From: Chitinophagaceae bacterium
Lineage (GTDB): Bacteria > Bacteroidota > Bacteroidia > Chitinophagales > Chitinophagaceae
NCBI GenBank assembly: GCA_021151685.1
Contig: JAGKWS010000047.1
Coordinates: forward strand, 1-29,946
DNA: 29,946 nt
Direction: 5' to 3'
A program made the position numbers and the translations under genes. Shown here piece by piece: positions 16,738 through 25,023 of this stretch. How positions within the stretch are numbered: position 1 is the first letter of the stretch; every line of letters starts with the position of its first letter. The notes under the pieces were generated by a model that saw only the letters and a program-made list of their open reading frames with translations, did not search any database and was not told the DNA's origin.

Positions 16738-16912
16738 AAATTGAATTTGGGTGCAAAAGTAAGGCGGGAAGTGGGTAAAACGAGGCTAAAGTTTTGTGAT
16801 AACTACGCCAATGTAGCAATACCAACCACGATGTATGCACCTGCCACCAGCTACCGGCAATTATGGGCAGCAGGTGTGTGTTGTAAGTGCTGTGAAAAAC
16901 AGTAGCAAACTA

Positions 16913-17152
16913 TCAGCGCAGGTAGCAGTTTACCTCATCGGTTTTCAGGTAGCTGCGCAATGCTTCGTTGTGTACGCTACAGGCATTGCGGGCTTCTTTT
17001 ATGTTTTTACCGCTTACGGTGGTTTCATCGGTTTTCACTACACCAGTATACTTCTGTGTGTAGGTGCAACTACAGGTATAATCTCTTCTGGTACACGAAG
17101 CAAATAACAGTGCAACAATAAGTGGAGCGCATACCATCATCGATTTTTTCAT
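16913..17152 (-). CDS. Small Cys-containing putative lipoprotein
   Basis: The 79-residue protein has a lipoprotein signal (MKKSMMVCAPLIVALLFASC) with the lipobox Cys at residue 20. The remaining roughly 59 residues contain four further cysteines (TCSCTY, ACSVH, NCYLR), enough for two disulfides in the periplasm or at the surface. The segment GKNIKEARNACSVHNEAL looks helical. I do not recognise a family. It stands between the E1 and CDGSH genes, all on the minus strand, with gaps of 175 and 47 bases. Confidence 0.7.
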   Translation of the reverse strand: MKKSMMVCAPLIVALLFASCTRRDYTCSCTYTQKYTGVVKTDETTVSGKNIKEARNACSVHNEALRSYLKTDEVNCYLR

Positions 17153-17199
17153 ACCTGTTTCCTGTTTGAGCGTAAATTTAAGTAAAGATGCGAAAAAAA

Positions 17200-17646
17200 T
17201 TACTCCTGGCTATCACGGAAACCAATTCGTATATGCGAACCATCGCAATATGGTTTGTTGGCAGATGCACCACAACGGCAAAAAGCGGTGACTTTGTATT
17301 GGTGCGTTTCGTTGCCCTGTGCGTCTTTTACGTTCAGGTTACCGTATACCAATAGCGGGCCATTTTTCATTACCTCTACTGCTGTAGTCTTTTCTGTTTG
17401 TGTGCCCTCTTCATTTTTTTCTACTTCGGTGGTTACGTAGCTGAGTGCGCCCGATGGGCAGGCCGAAACCTGTTTCATTATCTCGTTCAGCGGTGCACCT
17501 TCCATGTTTACCCAAGGTCTTGCCTTTGGATTAAATACCGACACCAACCCCTTCCAGCAACGGGTAGAATGGATACACTGTTCGGGTTTCCATATTACGG
17601 TGACACCATCTTTTGTGTACTTCTTTATTTTTTCGTCCATAGCCAT
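17200..17646 (-). CDS. Divergent ferredoxin-like (Fer4_19) plus CDGSH iron-sulfur protein
   Basis: The 148-residue protein joins two iron-sulfur modules. The N-terminal module has C24, C30 and C63 (PEQCIHSTRCWKG, SACPSGALSY), typical of the divergent mono-cluster ferredoxin family. The C-terminal module is a complete CDGSH motif: C123, C125, C134 and H138 in CRCGASANKPYCDGSH, which binds a redox-active 2Fe-2S cluster. The function is probably electron transfer or cluster handling; no specific partner is known. I chose the ATG at 17646 (17640 is equally possible). The longer frame from 17751 would read through half of an intergenic hairpin and adds a non-homologous tail. Confidence 0.88.
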   Translation of the reverse strand: MAMDEKIKKYTKDGVTVIWKPEQCIHSTRCWKGLVSVFNPKARPWVNMEGAPLNEIMKQVSACPSGALSYVTTEVEKNEEGTQTEKTTAVEVMKNGPLLVYGNLNVKDAQGNETHQYKVTAFCRCGASANKPYCDGSHIRIGFRDSQE

Positions 17647-17737
17647 TGGTTGAATGCACAAATTATGAAATAGATGTTGATTTGTCAATATACAGGGGTT
17701 GCCACTATATTGAGCGGTTTTGGCAGGGTATCTGTAC

Positions 17738-17778
17738 CAGAATGCGGGCAAGGTTATAAAAGCCTTGCCCGCATTCTG
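17738..17778. other. 16-bp perfect hairpin between pirin and CDGSH genes
   Basis: CAGAATGCGGGCAAGG (17738-17753) pairs perfectly with its complement at 17763-17778 around a 9-base loop. It lies 17 bases after the pirin stop, as a terminator would, but no T-run follows on the minus strand. Its presence argues against starting the CDGSH gene at 17751. Confidence 0.65.
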
Positions 17779-17795
17779 TTGTAAGTTGCTGCTTA

Positions 17796-18518
17796 TTATG
17801 GTAGGTTCATTGGCACTTCAAATATCAGTACATCGCTATCGGCAGTAGCACTCAGGCTATAGCTTTCGGTATCAGATATACCTACTGCATCTCTTTTGCC
17901 CAGTTGGTGCCCCTCGGTGGCTATAGCACCATCTATCACAAACACATAGGCTCCATGGCCGGCAGTATGCAACTGATGCTGCAAGGAATGGCCCGCTTGT
18001 AGGGTAGTGCGGTATATCCATGCATCCTGATGTATTTTCAGTCCCTCGTCATTGCCATCTATGGGCGATACCAGCATTTGCAGTTTGTTGATGCGTGCAT
18101 CGGGGTCGAAGTGTGTTTGGTCGTAACGGGGTTTCACGCCACGTTTGTTGGGGAATATCCATGTCTGCAGCAGACTAACGGGTTGTTTACGCTCGGGGTT
18201 CTGCTCGCTGTGAAACACGCCTGTACCAGCACTCATCACCTGCACCTCGCCGGGTTCTATGGTTTGGGCGTGGCCCATGCTGTCTTTGTGCTCCAGTACA
18301 CCATCCAGCACTATGGTGATGATTTCCATATTGTCGTGCGGGTGTTTGCCAAACCCTGTACCACCTGCTACTATATCGTCATTCAGTACGCGCAGTGCAC
18401 CAAAGTGTACTTTTTCGGGGTTGTACCAGCCTGCAAAGCTGAATGAATGGTGGGCGTTGAGCCAGCCATGGTCGGCATGGCCTCTTTCGTTGGCTGCATG
18501 AAAAACTGTAGTTGCCAT
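17796..18518 (-). CDS. Pirin family protein (YhhW/quercetinase-like bicupin)
   Basis: The 240-residue protein matches pirins from the first residues (ERGHADHGWLNAHHSFSFAG) onward. The metal ligands of the N-terminal cupin are H59 and H61 (GKHPHDNMEI), H103 and E105 (TGVFHSEQN). The C-terminal cupin lacks these ligands, as in E. coli YhhW. YhhW shows quercetin 2,3-dioxygenase activity in vitro, but the natural substrate of bacterial pirins is mostly unknown. The gene appears monocistronic. Confidence 0.93.
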   Translation of the reverse strand: MATTVFHAANERGHADHGWLNAHHSFSFAGWYNPEKVHFGALRVLNDDIVAGGTGFGKHPHDNMEIITIVLDGVLEHKDSMGHAQTIEPGEVQVMSAGTGVFHSEQNPERKQPVSLLQTWIFPNKRGVKPRYDQTHFDPDARINKLQMLVSPIDGNDEGLKIHQDAWIYRTTLQAGHSLQHQLHTAGHGAYVFVIDGAIATEGHQLGKRDAVGISDTESYSLSATADSDVLIFEVPMNLP

Positions 18519-18731
18519 ATTGTTCTGTTTTGTGGTTTTTTAGAAAATAGATGTACATACATGCATTCAAAAACAGTGCCTGAATGAAGTTATGCCAAAG
18601 TAGCAGATAATAGTTCTTTATCTGGGTAAAATGCCTGACAAGTTGGTAGTAAACGTACTGTTAATGGCAGAAAAGAGGATGTACTGAACAAATAGAAGTC
18701 ATATCTTTAATAATAACCTAAGAAAATAATT

Positions 18732-20594
18732 ATGAAAACACTAAAACATTCTTTGTTATTACTCTCTCTTTTTGCGTCACTTAGAAATAACGCCCAGGTA
18801 TACGTTAGCACCACAGGCACAGATGCCCCGGGTTTTGGAACCAGTGTTACCAACACCTACCGCACTATTAGCTATGCAGTGCAGCAGGCAGCGGCAGGCA
18901 ACACTGTTTTTGTGCTGCCGGGTACATACAACGAGACATCGTATGTATACATCAACAAACCACTAACGTTGCAAAAGTTGGGGGCCGATGCGGTAATAAT
19001 TGATGCAAGTGTTCGTGCGGGTGCTACGTCAAACAAATATGCCATTGTAGCAGTAAACACACATGATGTAACCATAGATGGTATAACGGTGCGCAATGCT
19101 ATAGGCAAGGGTTGGATAGGTATATGGGTGCTGAATGATGGTAGTGCCACTGCAACCAGCGAACACATAACCATTAAAAACTGTACCGTTACCAATGTGG
19201 GCTGGATAAGTAACAACCTTACCCAAAAACCACCAGATAGCACATATTCTACTCTGCCCATAAAAATACAGGGAGGCAGTGCTTTTGGCCTAAAGGATGT
19301 GAACCTGCTAAATAATAAGGTGTATAACTGTGCACCGGGCTGGGGCGAGGGTATAGAAATAACAGGCAATGTAGACGGTTTTAAAGTAGCCAACAACCTT
19401 GTGTACGAAATATCGAACGCAGGTATAGACGTGGCCGGCAACTGGGCAAGCAGCGGAGCACCAGCCACTGTGAACCGTGCCAGAAACGGGGTGGTGGAAA
19501 ACAATACGGTACACCACTGCATGAGCCCACTGGCTACTGCAGCCGGCATATATGTAGATGGCGGCACGGGAATAAGAATATGTAATAACAGATTGTATCA
19601 GAACGGGGCCGGCATATCGCTTGGTGGCGAGGTAACCACTACCAACTATATAGGAGCCGATACAGTGTATGGCAACCTGATATACAACAACTCTATTGGC
19701 GGTATATATCTTGGTACCGATACCAATAACACGACAAGTGTATTGCAAGACACATATGTGTGGAACAATACCTTTTACCGGAATAGAACCGGTGAAAAAA
19801 TAAATGGGGTAGATTCTATAGACACATTTCGGCTTCCCGATTTCGCCGATAGTTTTTCTGGTGAAATAATGTTACAAAACACTAAAAATTTGAACATAAG
19901 AAACAACATTATTTATCAGTTGCCGGGAAAAATTGGAATAACGGCATTATGGCATTACAAAACCGAGGGATTAACATCAAATAACAATCTGTTTTACAGA
20001 GATGATACCCGGCCACTGATGCAAATAGGAAATGGCGTTGTAAGTTTTAACGGACTTAGTGCAACAGCGGTAGGAGGCGACTATTATACTCTTGATTTGA
20101 TTAGAACCAAAACTGGTCTCGAAATGTTATCTGATTTCGAAAATCCCAATTTTGCGGCAGGAAGTTGGAACATGGCACTTACCGGCTCCTCTCCGGCACT
20201 AAACATGGGTGGGCCGTACAATAGTGCGTTATGCGGCCTGAAAGATTTTGCAGGTAACAACCGCCTGATGGGTACTGCCGTTGATGCAGGAGCCTATGAG
20301 TATCAGGGTAGTGTTGTGGTGGGTACCAATACTGTTGCCGTACAAAAAGAATGGCTGGTGTACCCAATACCAGCATGCACCAACGTTACACTGTTGCCCC
20401 CCGATGATTGGGGCGAGGTTATAATAACAGTTACAGATATGGATGGGAAACAGTGTATTGTTCAGAAACATAATGCTCTTGCCAGCACGCCAATAACAAT
20501 TCAACTATCTGACCTTGTGACAGGTACTTATATATTGACACTGCAACATGCGAATAGTGTACAACACAAAAGACTTGTGGTGCTGGCTGAATAG
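18732..20594 (+). CDS. Secreted right-handed beta-helix protein with choice-of-anchor-Q-like segment and T9SS sorting domain
   Basis: The 620-residue protein has a signal peptide (HSLLLLSLFASLRNNA, cleavage before QVYVS). The parallel beta-helix runs from about residue 40 to 420, with repeated turns such as ITIKNCTVTNVG, VENNTVHHC, IRICNNRLYQNGAGI and LNIRNNIIYQLPG. A DAGAYEYQG segment (about residue 517) is typical of secreted polysaccharide-active beta-helix proteins. The final 75 residues are a T9SS sorting domain, with YPIPA in place of the usual YPNPA. Such folds are common in pectate lyases and alginate or glycosaminoglycan lyases, but I see no diagnostic catalytic set, so the substrate is unknown. 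A -7-like TATCTTTA lies at 18702-18709. The stretch 19800-20170 is more AT-rich than the rest. Confidence 0.85.
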   Translation: MKTLKHSLLLLSLFASLRNNAQVYVSTTGTDAPGFGTSVTNTYRTISYAVQQAAAGNTVFVLPGTYNETSYVYINKPLTLQKLGADAVIIDASVRAGATSNKYAIVAVNTHDVTIDGITVRNAIGKGWIGIWVLNDGSATATSEHITIKNCTVTNVGWISNNLTQKPPDSTYSTLPIKIQGGSAFGLKDVNLLNNKVYNCAPGWGEGIEITGNVDGFKVANNLVYEISNAGIDVAGNWASSGAPATVNRARNGVVENNTVHHCMSPLATAAGIYVDGGTGIRICNNRLYQNGAGISLGGEVTTTNYIGADTVYGNLIYNNSIGGIYLGTDTNNTTSVLQDTYVWNNTFYRNRTGEKINGVDSIDTFRLPDFADSFSGEIMLQNTKNLNIRNNIIYQLPGKIGITALWHYKTEGLTSNNNLFYRDDTRPLMQIGNGVVSFNGLSATAVGGDYYTLDLIRTKTGLEMLSDFENPNFAAGSWNMALTGSSPALNMGGPYNSALCGLKDFAGNNRLMGTAVDAGAYEYQGSVVVGTNTVAVQKEWLVYPIPACTNVTLLPPDDWGEVIITVTDMDGKQCIVQKHNALASTPITIQLSDLVTGTYILTLQHANSVQHKRLVVLAE

Positions 20595-20715
20595 CTTTTT
20601 ATAACTGTTGGCAATATTATACACCCCTGCCAAATGTTAATTCACTACTGTTGGCACACACATAACGTAGCGTTGCTCTTAAGTCTGTAACTTCGTGATG
20701 AAAAATTTTTCTGGT

Positions 20716-21327
20716 ATGAGAAAAATATTATTTGTGCTGTTGCTGATGGTTTGTGCCGGAGGGGTAATGGCACAGCAGGTGTACAATAGCTCTGGAAAAA
20801 AGAACTATAAAACCAAAAAGAAAACTGGCTACGACCCCGACAGGTTGTTTCTGGGTAGTGAGGCAATATTCAGCATCAGCCCCGGCAATACTTCTCTCGG
20901 TCTGTCGCCTTCGGTAGGATATCGTGTAAAAAAACCACTGATTGTGGGGGTAGGCCTTGGGTACCAGTACCTGAAGGTGGGGAATGTTGTTGATTTGTAT
21001 GACAATGTACTGTATACCAAGGCTCATATAGTAAAACCCAATCTGTGGGCTCGCTGCTTTGTGTATCGCAACTACTACATATCGCTAACTTATGAGTATG
21101 ACATACTGTCGCTGAGGGAGCCGTATGTGGATGGTACAGGTTCGGTTGGTTACAGAAAACGTAACGTAAACAATGTGTGCATAGTACCGGGTATAGGAGC
21201 AAAACAACCATTAGGTGGCCGCGCTTCTCTGTATTTCGAGTTTGTATACGACATATTGCAGGGCGACTATAGCCCATACCCGGCGGGGTCTCCTGGAATG
21301 AAAATTGGTTTTGCATTAGGTTTGTAA
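20716..21327 (+). CDS. Small outer-membrane beta-barrel protein
   Basis: The 203-residue protein (from 20716) has a signal peptide (RKILFVLLLMVCAGGVMA, cleavage before QQ) and a short basic segment (SSGKKNYKTKKKTG). Alternating strands follow, such as LGLSPSVGYRVKKPLIVGVGLGYQY (split), YYISLTYEYDIL and ASLYFEFVYDIL, ending in GFALGL. This is the pattern of an 8-strand outer-membrane barrel. The function is unknown. Earlier in-frame starts exist at 20698 (ATG) and 20695 (GTG); I chose 20716 because it gives a normal signal peptide. Confidence 0.75.
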   Translation: MRKILFVLLLMVCAGGVMAQQVYNSSGKKNYKTKKKTGYDPDRLFLGSEAIFSISPGNTSLGLSPSVGYRVKKPLIVGVGLGYQYLKVGNVVDLYDNVLYTKAHIVKPNLWARCFVYRNYYISLTYEYDILSLREPYVDGTGSVGYRKRNVNNVCIVPGIGAKQPLGGRASLYFEFVYDILQGDYSPYPAGSPGMKIGFALGL

Positions 21328-21371
21328 CAGTACATACACCTGCTTTTGTACAAAAAAGACATAATTTGAGG

Positions 21372-21394
21372 CCCTGCCCACGCGGGGCTTTTTT
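21372..21394 (+). terminator. Terminator-like hairpin directly before the symporter operon
   Basis: A GC-rich 6-bp stem, CCCTGC / GCGGGG with a CCAC loop (21372-21387, one T-G pair), is followed by C and six T (21389-21394). It lies 45 bases after the barrel gene stop. The symporter ATG is only 9 bases beyond the T-run. Confidence 0.75.
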
Positions 21395-21403
21395 ATTGAG
21401 CAT

Positions 21404-22936
21404 ATGAATCCGGTAATACTACTTTCTGTTATACTCCTGTATTTTGCCGTGCTGCTGGGCATAGCTTTCTATACGTCCCGTGGGTCTGACAACGAATCGT
21501 TTTTCATTGGCAACCGTAACAGCAAGTGGTGGCTGGTAGCCTTTGGTATGATAGGTACATCGCTTTCGGGCATGACCTTTATATCGGTACCGGGTACGGT
21601 GGGCAAGGATGGTTTTGGGTACTTTCAGGTAGTTATTGGGTACTGGTTGGGGTATTTTGTAGTGGCCCGTGTACTATTGCCCCTGTACTACAAGCTACAA
21701 CTTACATCTATCTACACCTATCTGGACCAACGGCTGGGTACCAATGCCTACAAAACCGGCGCATTGTTTTTTATACTCTCGCGCACACTGGGTGCTACCA
21801 TTAGGTTGTATCTGGTAATAAAGGTGCTGGAAAAATTTGTGTTGGAGGGAATGGGCATTCCATTCGAGGTTACAGCAATCATCATACTGGCACTTATATT
21901 GCTATACACGTACAGAGGTGGTGTAAAAACCATTGTGTGGACCGATACCCTGCAAACCACATTTATGCTGCTGGCTCTGGTAATATGTGTGGGATGGATA
22001 ATGCATGTGCTGCACCTGAACCCCATAAGCACATGGGCAGCTATGCAGGAAAAGGGATACACCCATATGCTGCAAACCGACTACAAAAGTGCAGGCTTTT
22101 TTGTGAAACAGATATTGGGCGGTGCATTCATCACTATAGCCATGACGGGGTTGGACCAGGAAATGATGCAAAAGAACATAAGTGTGAGTAACCTGAAAGA
22201 CTCGCAGAAAAACATGATTGTTTTCTGCTTTGTGTTGCTGGTGGCCAACTTCATTTTTCTGCTGCTGGGTGGCTTGCTGCACTTGTATAGTGGTGCCAAT
22301 GGTATAGCAGTTGTGGGCGATGATTTGTTCCCTGCCATAGCTATCAACAGTGGTTTGCCATTTTTCATTACCATCTGTTTTATGATAGGGCTCATATCGG
22401 CCGTGTTTCCCAGTGCGGACGGCGCACTTACTGCACTCACAGCTTCTTTCTGTATAGATATACTGGGCATTCGCCGTAAAAAAGAGATGACCGAAGAGGC
22501 ACAGAAAAAAACACGGTTGCTGGTACACAATGGCTTTGCAGTGGTATTTCTGGCATGTGTGTTCCTCTTCAGGGCTATAGATAATGGATCGCTCATTGCA
22601 CTACTGCTGAAAATGGCCGGATTTACCTATGGCCCATTGCTGGGTCTTTTTGCCTTTGGTATACTTACTACCAAAACCACACCCAAACGTACCCCCATTG
22701 TTGCGTGTATAGTAGCCATGGTACTGACACTGGGTATAGACTTTATCAACAATCCTACATGGTATACCGACAAACTGAATACCACAGATACTTTTGCCAA
22801 TACCCTGAAAATATTTTCTGAAAGCCTTTTTGGTGGCTATAAGATAGGTGTAGAGCTGCTCATCATCAATGCTGCGCTCACCTTTTTGTTGCTGACCCTG
22901 ATGGCCAACCGTAACCAACAAACCATAAACAGATGA
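21404..22936 (+). CDS. Sodium:solute symporter (SSS family)
   Basis: The 510-residue inner-membrane protein has about 13 hydrophobic helices. It opens with the family pattern YFAVLLGIAFYTSRGSDNES and has FFIGNRNSKWWLVAFGMIGT, then SLSGMTFISVPGTVG. ADGALTALTASFCIDILGIR in the second half contains the conserved Ser/Thr-rich helix that contributes to the sodium site. The substrate cannot be read from the sequence; SSS members carry sugars, amino acids, nucleosides or anions. It is the first gene of a three-gene operon: its stop overlaps the next start (ATGA). Confidence 0.92.
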   Translation: MNPVILLSVILLYFAVLLGIAFYTSRGSDNESFFIGNRNSKWWLVAFGMIGTSLSGMTFISVPGTVGKDGFGYFQVVIGYWLGYFVVARVLLPLYYKLQLTSIYTYLDQRLGTNAYKTGALFFILSRTLGATIRLYLVIKVLEKFVLEGMGIPFEVTAIIILALILLYTYRGGVKTIVWTDTLQTTFMLLALVICVGWIMHVLHLNPISTWAAMQEKGYTHMLQTDYKSAGFFVKQILGGAFITIAMTGLDQEMMQKNISVSNLKDSQKNMIVFCFVLLVANFIFLLLGGLLHLYSGANGIAVVGDDLFPAIAINSGLPFFITICFMIGLISAVFPSADGALTALTASFCIDILGIRRKKEMTEEAQKKTRLLVHNGFAVVFLACVFLFRAIDNGSLIALLLKMAGFTYGPLLGLFAFGILTTKTTPKRTPIVACIVAMVLTLGIDFINNPTWYTDKLNTTDTFANTLKIFSESLFGGYKIGVELLIINAALTFLLLTLMANRNQQTINR

Positions 22937-23631
22937 AAGAACAACTGAGTAACCTGAGAATGAGAGATTGGGCAGAAACACGTGCCCACAGTAGCTGGCA
23001 GATCTTTAAGATAATGGCCGAGTTTGTACAGGGCTTTGAAGTGCTATCGCGCATTGGCCCCTGTATCTCTATATTTGGCTCTGCCAGAACACAGCCCGAC
23101 AATAAGTATTACGAACTGACGGTGGAAATAGCCCAAAAACTGTCGAAAGAAGGTTTTGGCATCATTACCGGTGGTGGGCCCGGCATTATGGAGGCCGGTA
23201 ACAAGGGTGCCACCATGGCTGGCGGCAAATCGGTAGGGCTGAATATTGTACTGCCTTTTGAACAGGAGGGAAACAAGTATGTAAGCAAAGAAACCTCTAT
23301 AGACTTCGACTACTTTTTTGTGCGCAAGGTGATGTTCACCAAGTATTCGCAAGGCTTCATAATGATGCCAGGCGGGTGGGGAACTATGGACGAATTTTTT
23401 GAAGTGGCCACCCTGATACAAACACAGAAATTTTTGAAAACGCCCATGATATGTGTGGGCAGAGATTACTGGTGTGGCCTGTTCGACTGGATGCGTACCG
23501 TGATGCTGGAAAAAGAAAGCAACATAAGCCCCGGCGATTTGGAGATGATAAAAATATTTGACACTGCCGATGAGGTGGTGGGCTACATAGCCGAATTTTA
23601 CACACACAACAAATTGCAGCCAAACTTCTAA
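22933..23631 (+). CDS. LOG family protein (TIGR00730-type nucleoside 5'-monophosphate phosphoribohydrolase)
   Basis: The 232-residue Rossmann-fold protein has both LOG motifs: GGGPGIMEA (80-88) and PGGWGTMDE (146-154). Characterised members release the base from (cytokinin) nucleoside monophosphates or cleave AMP-like nucleotides. The start ATG overlaps the symporter stop by 4 bases, so the two are translationally coupled. About 40 residues precede the Rossmann core (CISIFGSART), a common extension in Bacteroidota members. These proteins are often wrongly called lysine decarboxylases. Confidence 0.92.
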   Translation: MKEQLSNLRMRDWAETRAHSSWQIFKIMAEFVQGFEVLSRIGPCISIFGSARTQPDNKYYELTVEIAQKLSKEGFGIITGGGPGIMEAGNKGATMAGGKSVGLNIVLPFEQEGNKYVSKETSIDFDYFFVRKVMFTKYSQGFIMMPGGWGTMDEFFEVATLIQTQKFLKTPMICVGRDYWCGLFDWMRTVMLEKESNISPGDLEMIKIFDTADEVVGYIAEFYTHNKLQPNF

Positions 23632-23632
23632 G

Positions 23633-24286
23633 ATGACGAAAGTGATTTTCCCAACCAATCTGGTGGCTTATGCCGAGCAGTATACCACGCCCGAGCATAA
23701 GTCACTTGCTGCACTGAACCGTGAAACCAATATGAAACGGGCAGACTCTATCATGCTATCGGGTCATTTGCAGGGTAGTTTGTTGCAAATGCTGAGTAAC
23801 ATGATAAAACCCCAGCGCATACTGGAAGTAGGTACCTATACCGGATACTCGGCCATATGTTTGGCACAGGGCCTTGCGGATGGTGGCGTACTACACACTA
23901 TAGACATAGACGAAGAGTTGTACGATATAGCCGATAAATACATAACCGCAGCCGGGCTGCGCGAAAAAATAGTGCAACATACAGGAAAAGCACTCGACAT
24001 CATTCCCACATTGGGTGGCCAGTTCGATATGGTGTTTATAGATGCCGATAAAGGAAACTACGCCAACTACTACCATGCCGTTTGGCCCATGGTGCCAGTA
24101 GGTGGCTACATACTGGCCGACAATGTACTTTATGACGGTGAAGTGATACTACCCCACGAGCAACAAGGCAAAAATGCGAAGGCGATACATGCCTTCAACA
24201 CCATGCTACGCGAAGATGACCGTATAGAACATTTGCTGCTGCCTGTGCGCGACGGCATTATGATAGCCCGAAAGGTGAAACCATAA
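23633..24286 (+). CDS. O-methyltransferase (SAM-dependent, CCoAOMT-like)
   Basis: The 217-residue class I methyltransferase has motif I EVGTYTGYSAICLA (65-78), the acidic ribose ligand in HTIDIDEE, and FIDADKGNY, which holds the metal-binding Asp. The later LADNVLYDGEV is typical of catechol/caffeoyl-CoA-like O-methyltransferases. The substrate is unknown. The ATG is one base after the LOG stop, completing the operon. It converges on the next minus-strand gene with only 3 bases between stops. Confidence 0.93.
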   Translation: MTKVIFPTNLVAYAEQYTTPEHKSLAALNRETNMKRADSIMLSGHLQGSLLQMLSNMIKPQRILEVGTYTGYSAICLAQGLADGGVLHTIDIDEELYDIADKYITAAGLREKIVQHTGKALDIIPTLGGQFDMVFIDADKGNYANYYHAVWPMVPVGGYILADNVLYDGEVILPHEQQGKNAKAIHAFNTMLREDDRIEHLLLPVRDGIMIARKVKP

Positions 24287-24289
24287 CCA

Positions 24290-25000
24290 TTATCGTTGCT
24301 GTTGTTCCTCGCGCTGGCGGTCTTCCTGATACCGTTGGTTCAGGTGGCGCATCATACGGATAAACATATAACCTGCCAATACCATCAGTAACAACAGCAA
24401 TACCAATTTCAGCAGGGATTCGCCGGCGGTATCGGCTTCCATGGTACTAACCGGCCAGCTAATGATGGTAAACACAATGGCATATAGGGTATAGTAGCCA
24501 AACATGCGTTTTTTTGCCCTGCCAAATGCCGGTGTATTTATTTCATCCAGACTCAGCTCGTCTGTAACGGCAATACCCATGCTTTGCAGGTTGGTACGTA
24601 GTTGCAGCCATTGGGCATCGCTGATGGCTGCAGCATAATATGTTTTGGTTTTTCCTTCTGTGGTCTTCAGTACCAGGGCATTATCGGCCCGCTTTTGTGG
24701 CTTGGAAAGAATAACTGTAGTTATTTGCGACCATAGATACTCGTGCCTTTTCCACAACCTGAAATGATTGCGAACCATAATACCCTCACTGGTGACAATG
24801 AAGTAGTGAAACTTGAATGCCAGGGGCAGAAAAAATGTTAGCAAACAAAATATACCCAGCGTCAAAGACCATGTTACCGAGCCAACAAGCAATGGCAGCC
24901 CAAATGGGAGTACCAGAAAAAAAAGTGTGATGGCTACTCCATCAAACGTTTTGAAAATTTTTCCTTTGTAAGTTCGTGCATTATCGCCTTGTATCATCAT
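24290..25000 (-). CDS. Membrane protein with possible bacterial PH-like domain
   Basis: The 236-residue protein has two hydrophobic helices near residues 20-65 (ITLFFLVLPFGLPLLVGSV and LTLGIFCLLTFFLPLAF). A cytoplasmic beta-rich segment follows (FIVTSEGIMVRNHFRLWKRH, LVLKTTEGKTKTYYAAAI), then two more helices near 170-215 and a basic, Gln-rich tail (RQREEQQQR). The beta-rich part looks like the PH-like domains of bacterial membrane proteins (YdbS/DUF304 type), but this is a visual judgement. The start could be 25000 or 24997. The 23-base gap to the FAD oxidase gene upstream suggests the two are co-transcribed. Confidence 0.6.
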   Translation of the reverse strand: MMIQGDNARTYKGKIFKTFDGVAITLFFLVLPFGLPLLVGSVTWSLTLGIFCLLTFFLPLAFKFHYFIVTSEGIMVRNHFRLWKRHEYLWSQITTVILSKPQKRADNALVLKTTEGKTKTYYAAAISDAQWLQLRTNLQSMGIAVTDELSLDEINTPAFGRAKKRMFGYYTLYAIVFTIISWPVSTMEADTAGESLLKLVLLLLLMVLAGYMFIRMMRHLNQRYQEDRQREEQQQR

Positions 25001-25023
25001 GGTGTTGGGTATTGGGTGTATGT

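Noticed and set aside
17647..17751. Longer N-terminus for the CDGSH protein (MPAFWYRYPAK...)
   Set aside because: The extra 35 residues read through part of an intergenic hairpin and do not resemble the start of this family; ATGs at 17646 and 17640 fit better.
23044..23658. 204-codon minus-strand frame opposite the LOG gene
   Set aside because: It is antisense to a gene with both LOG motifs, with no independent evidence of coding.
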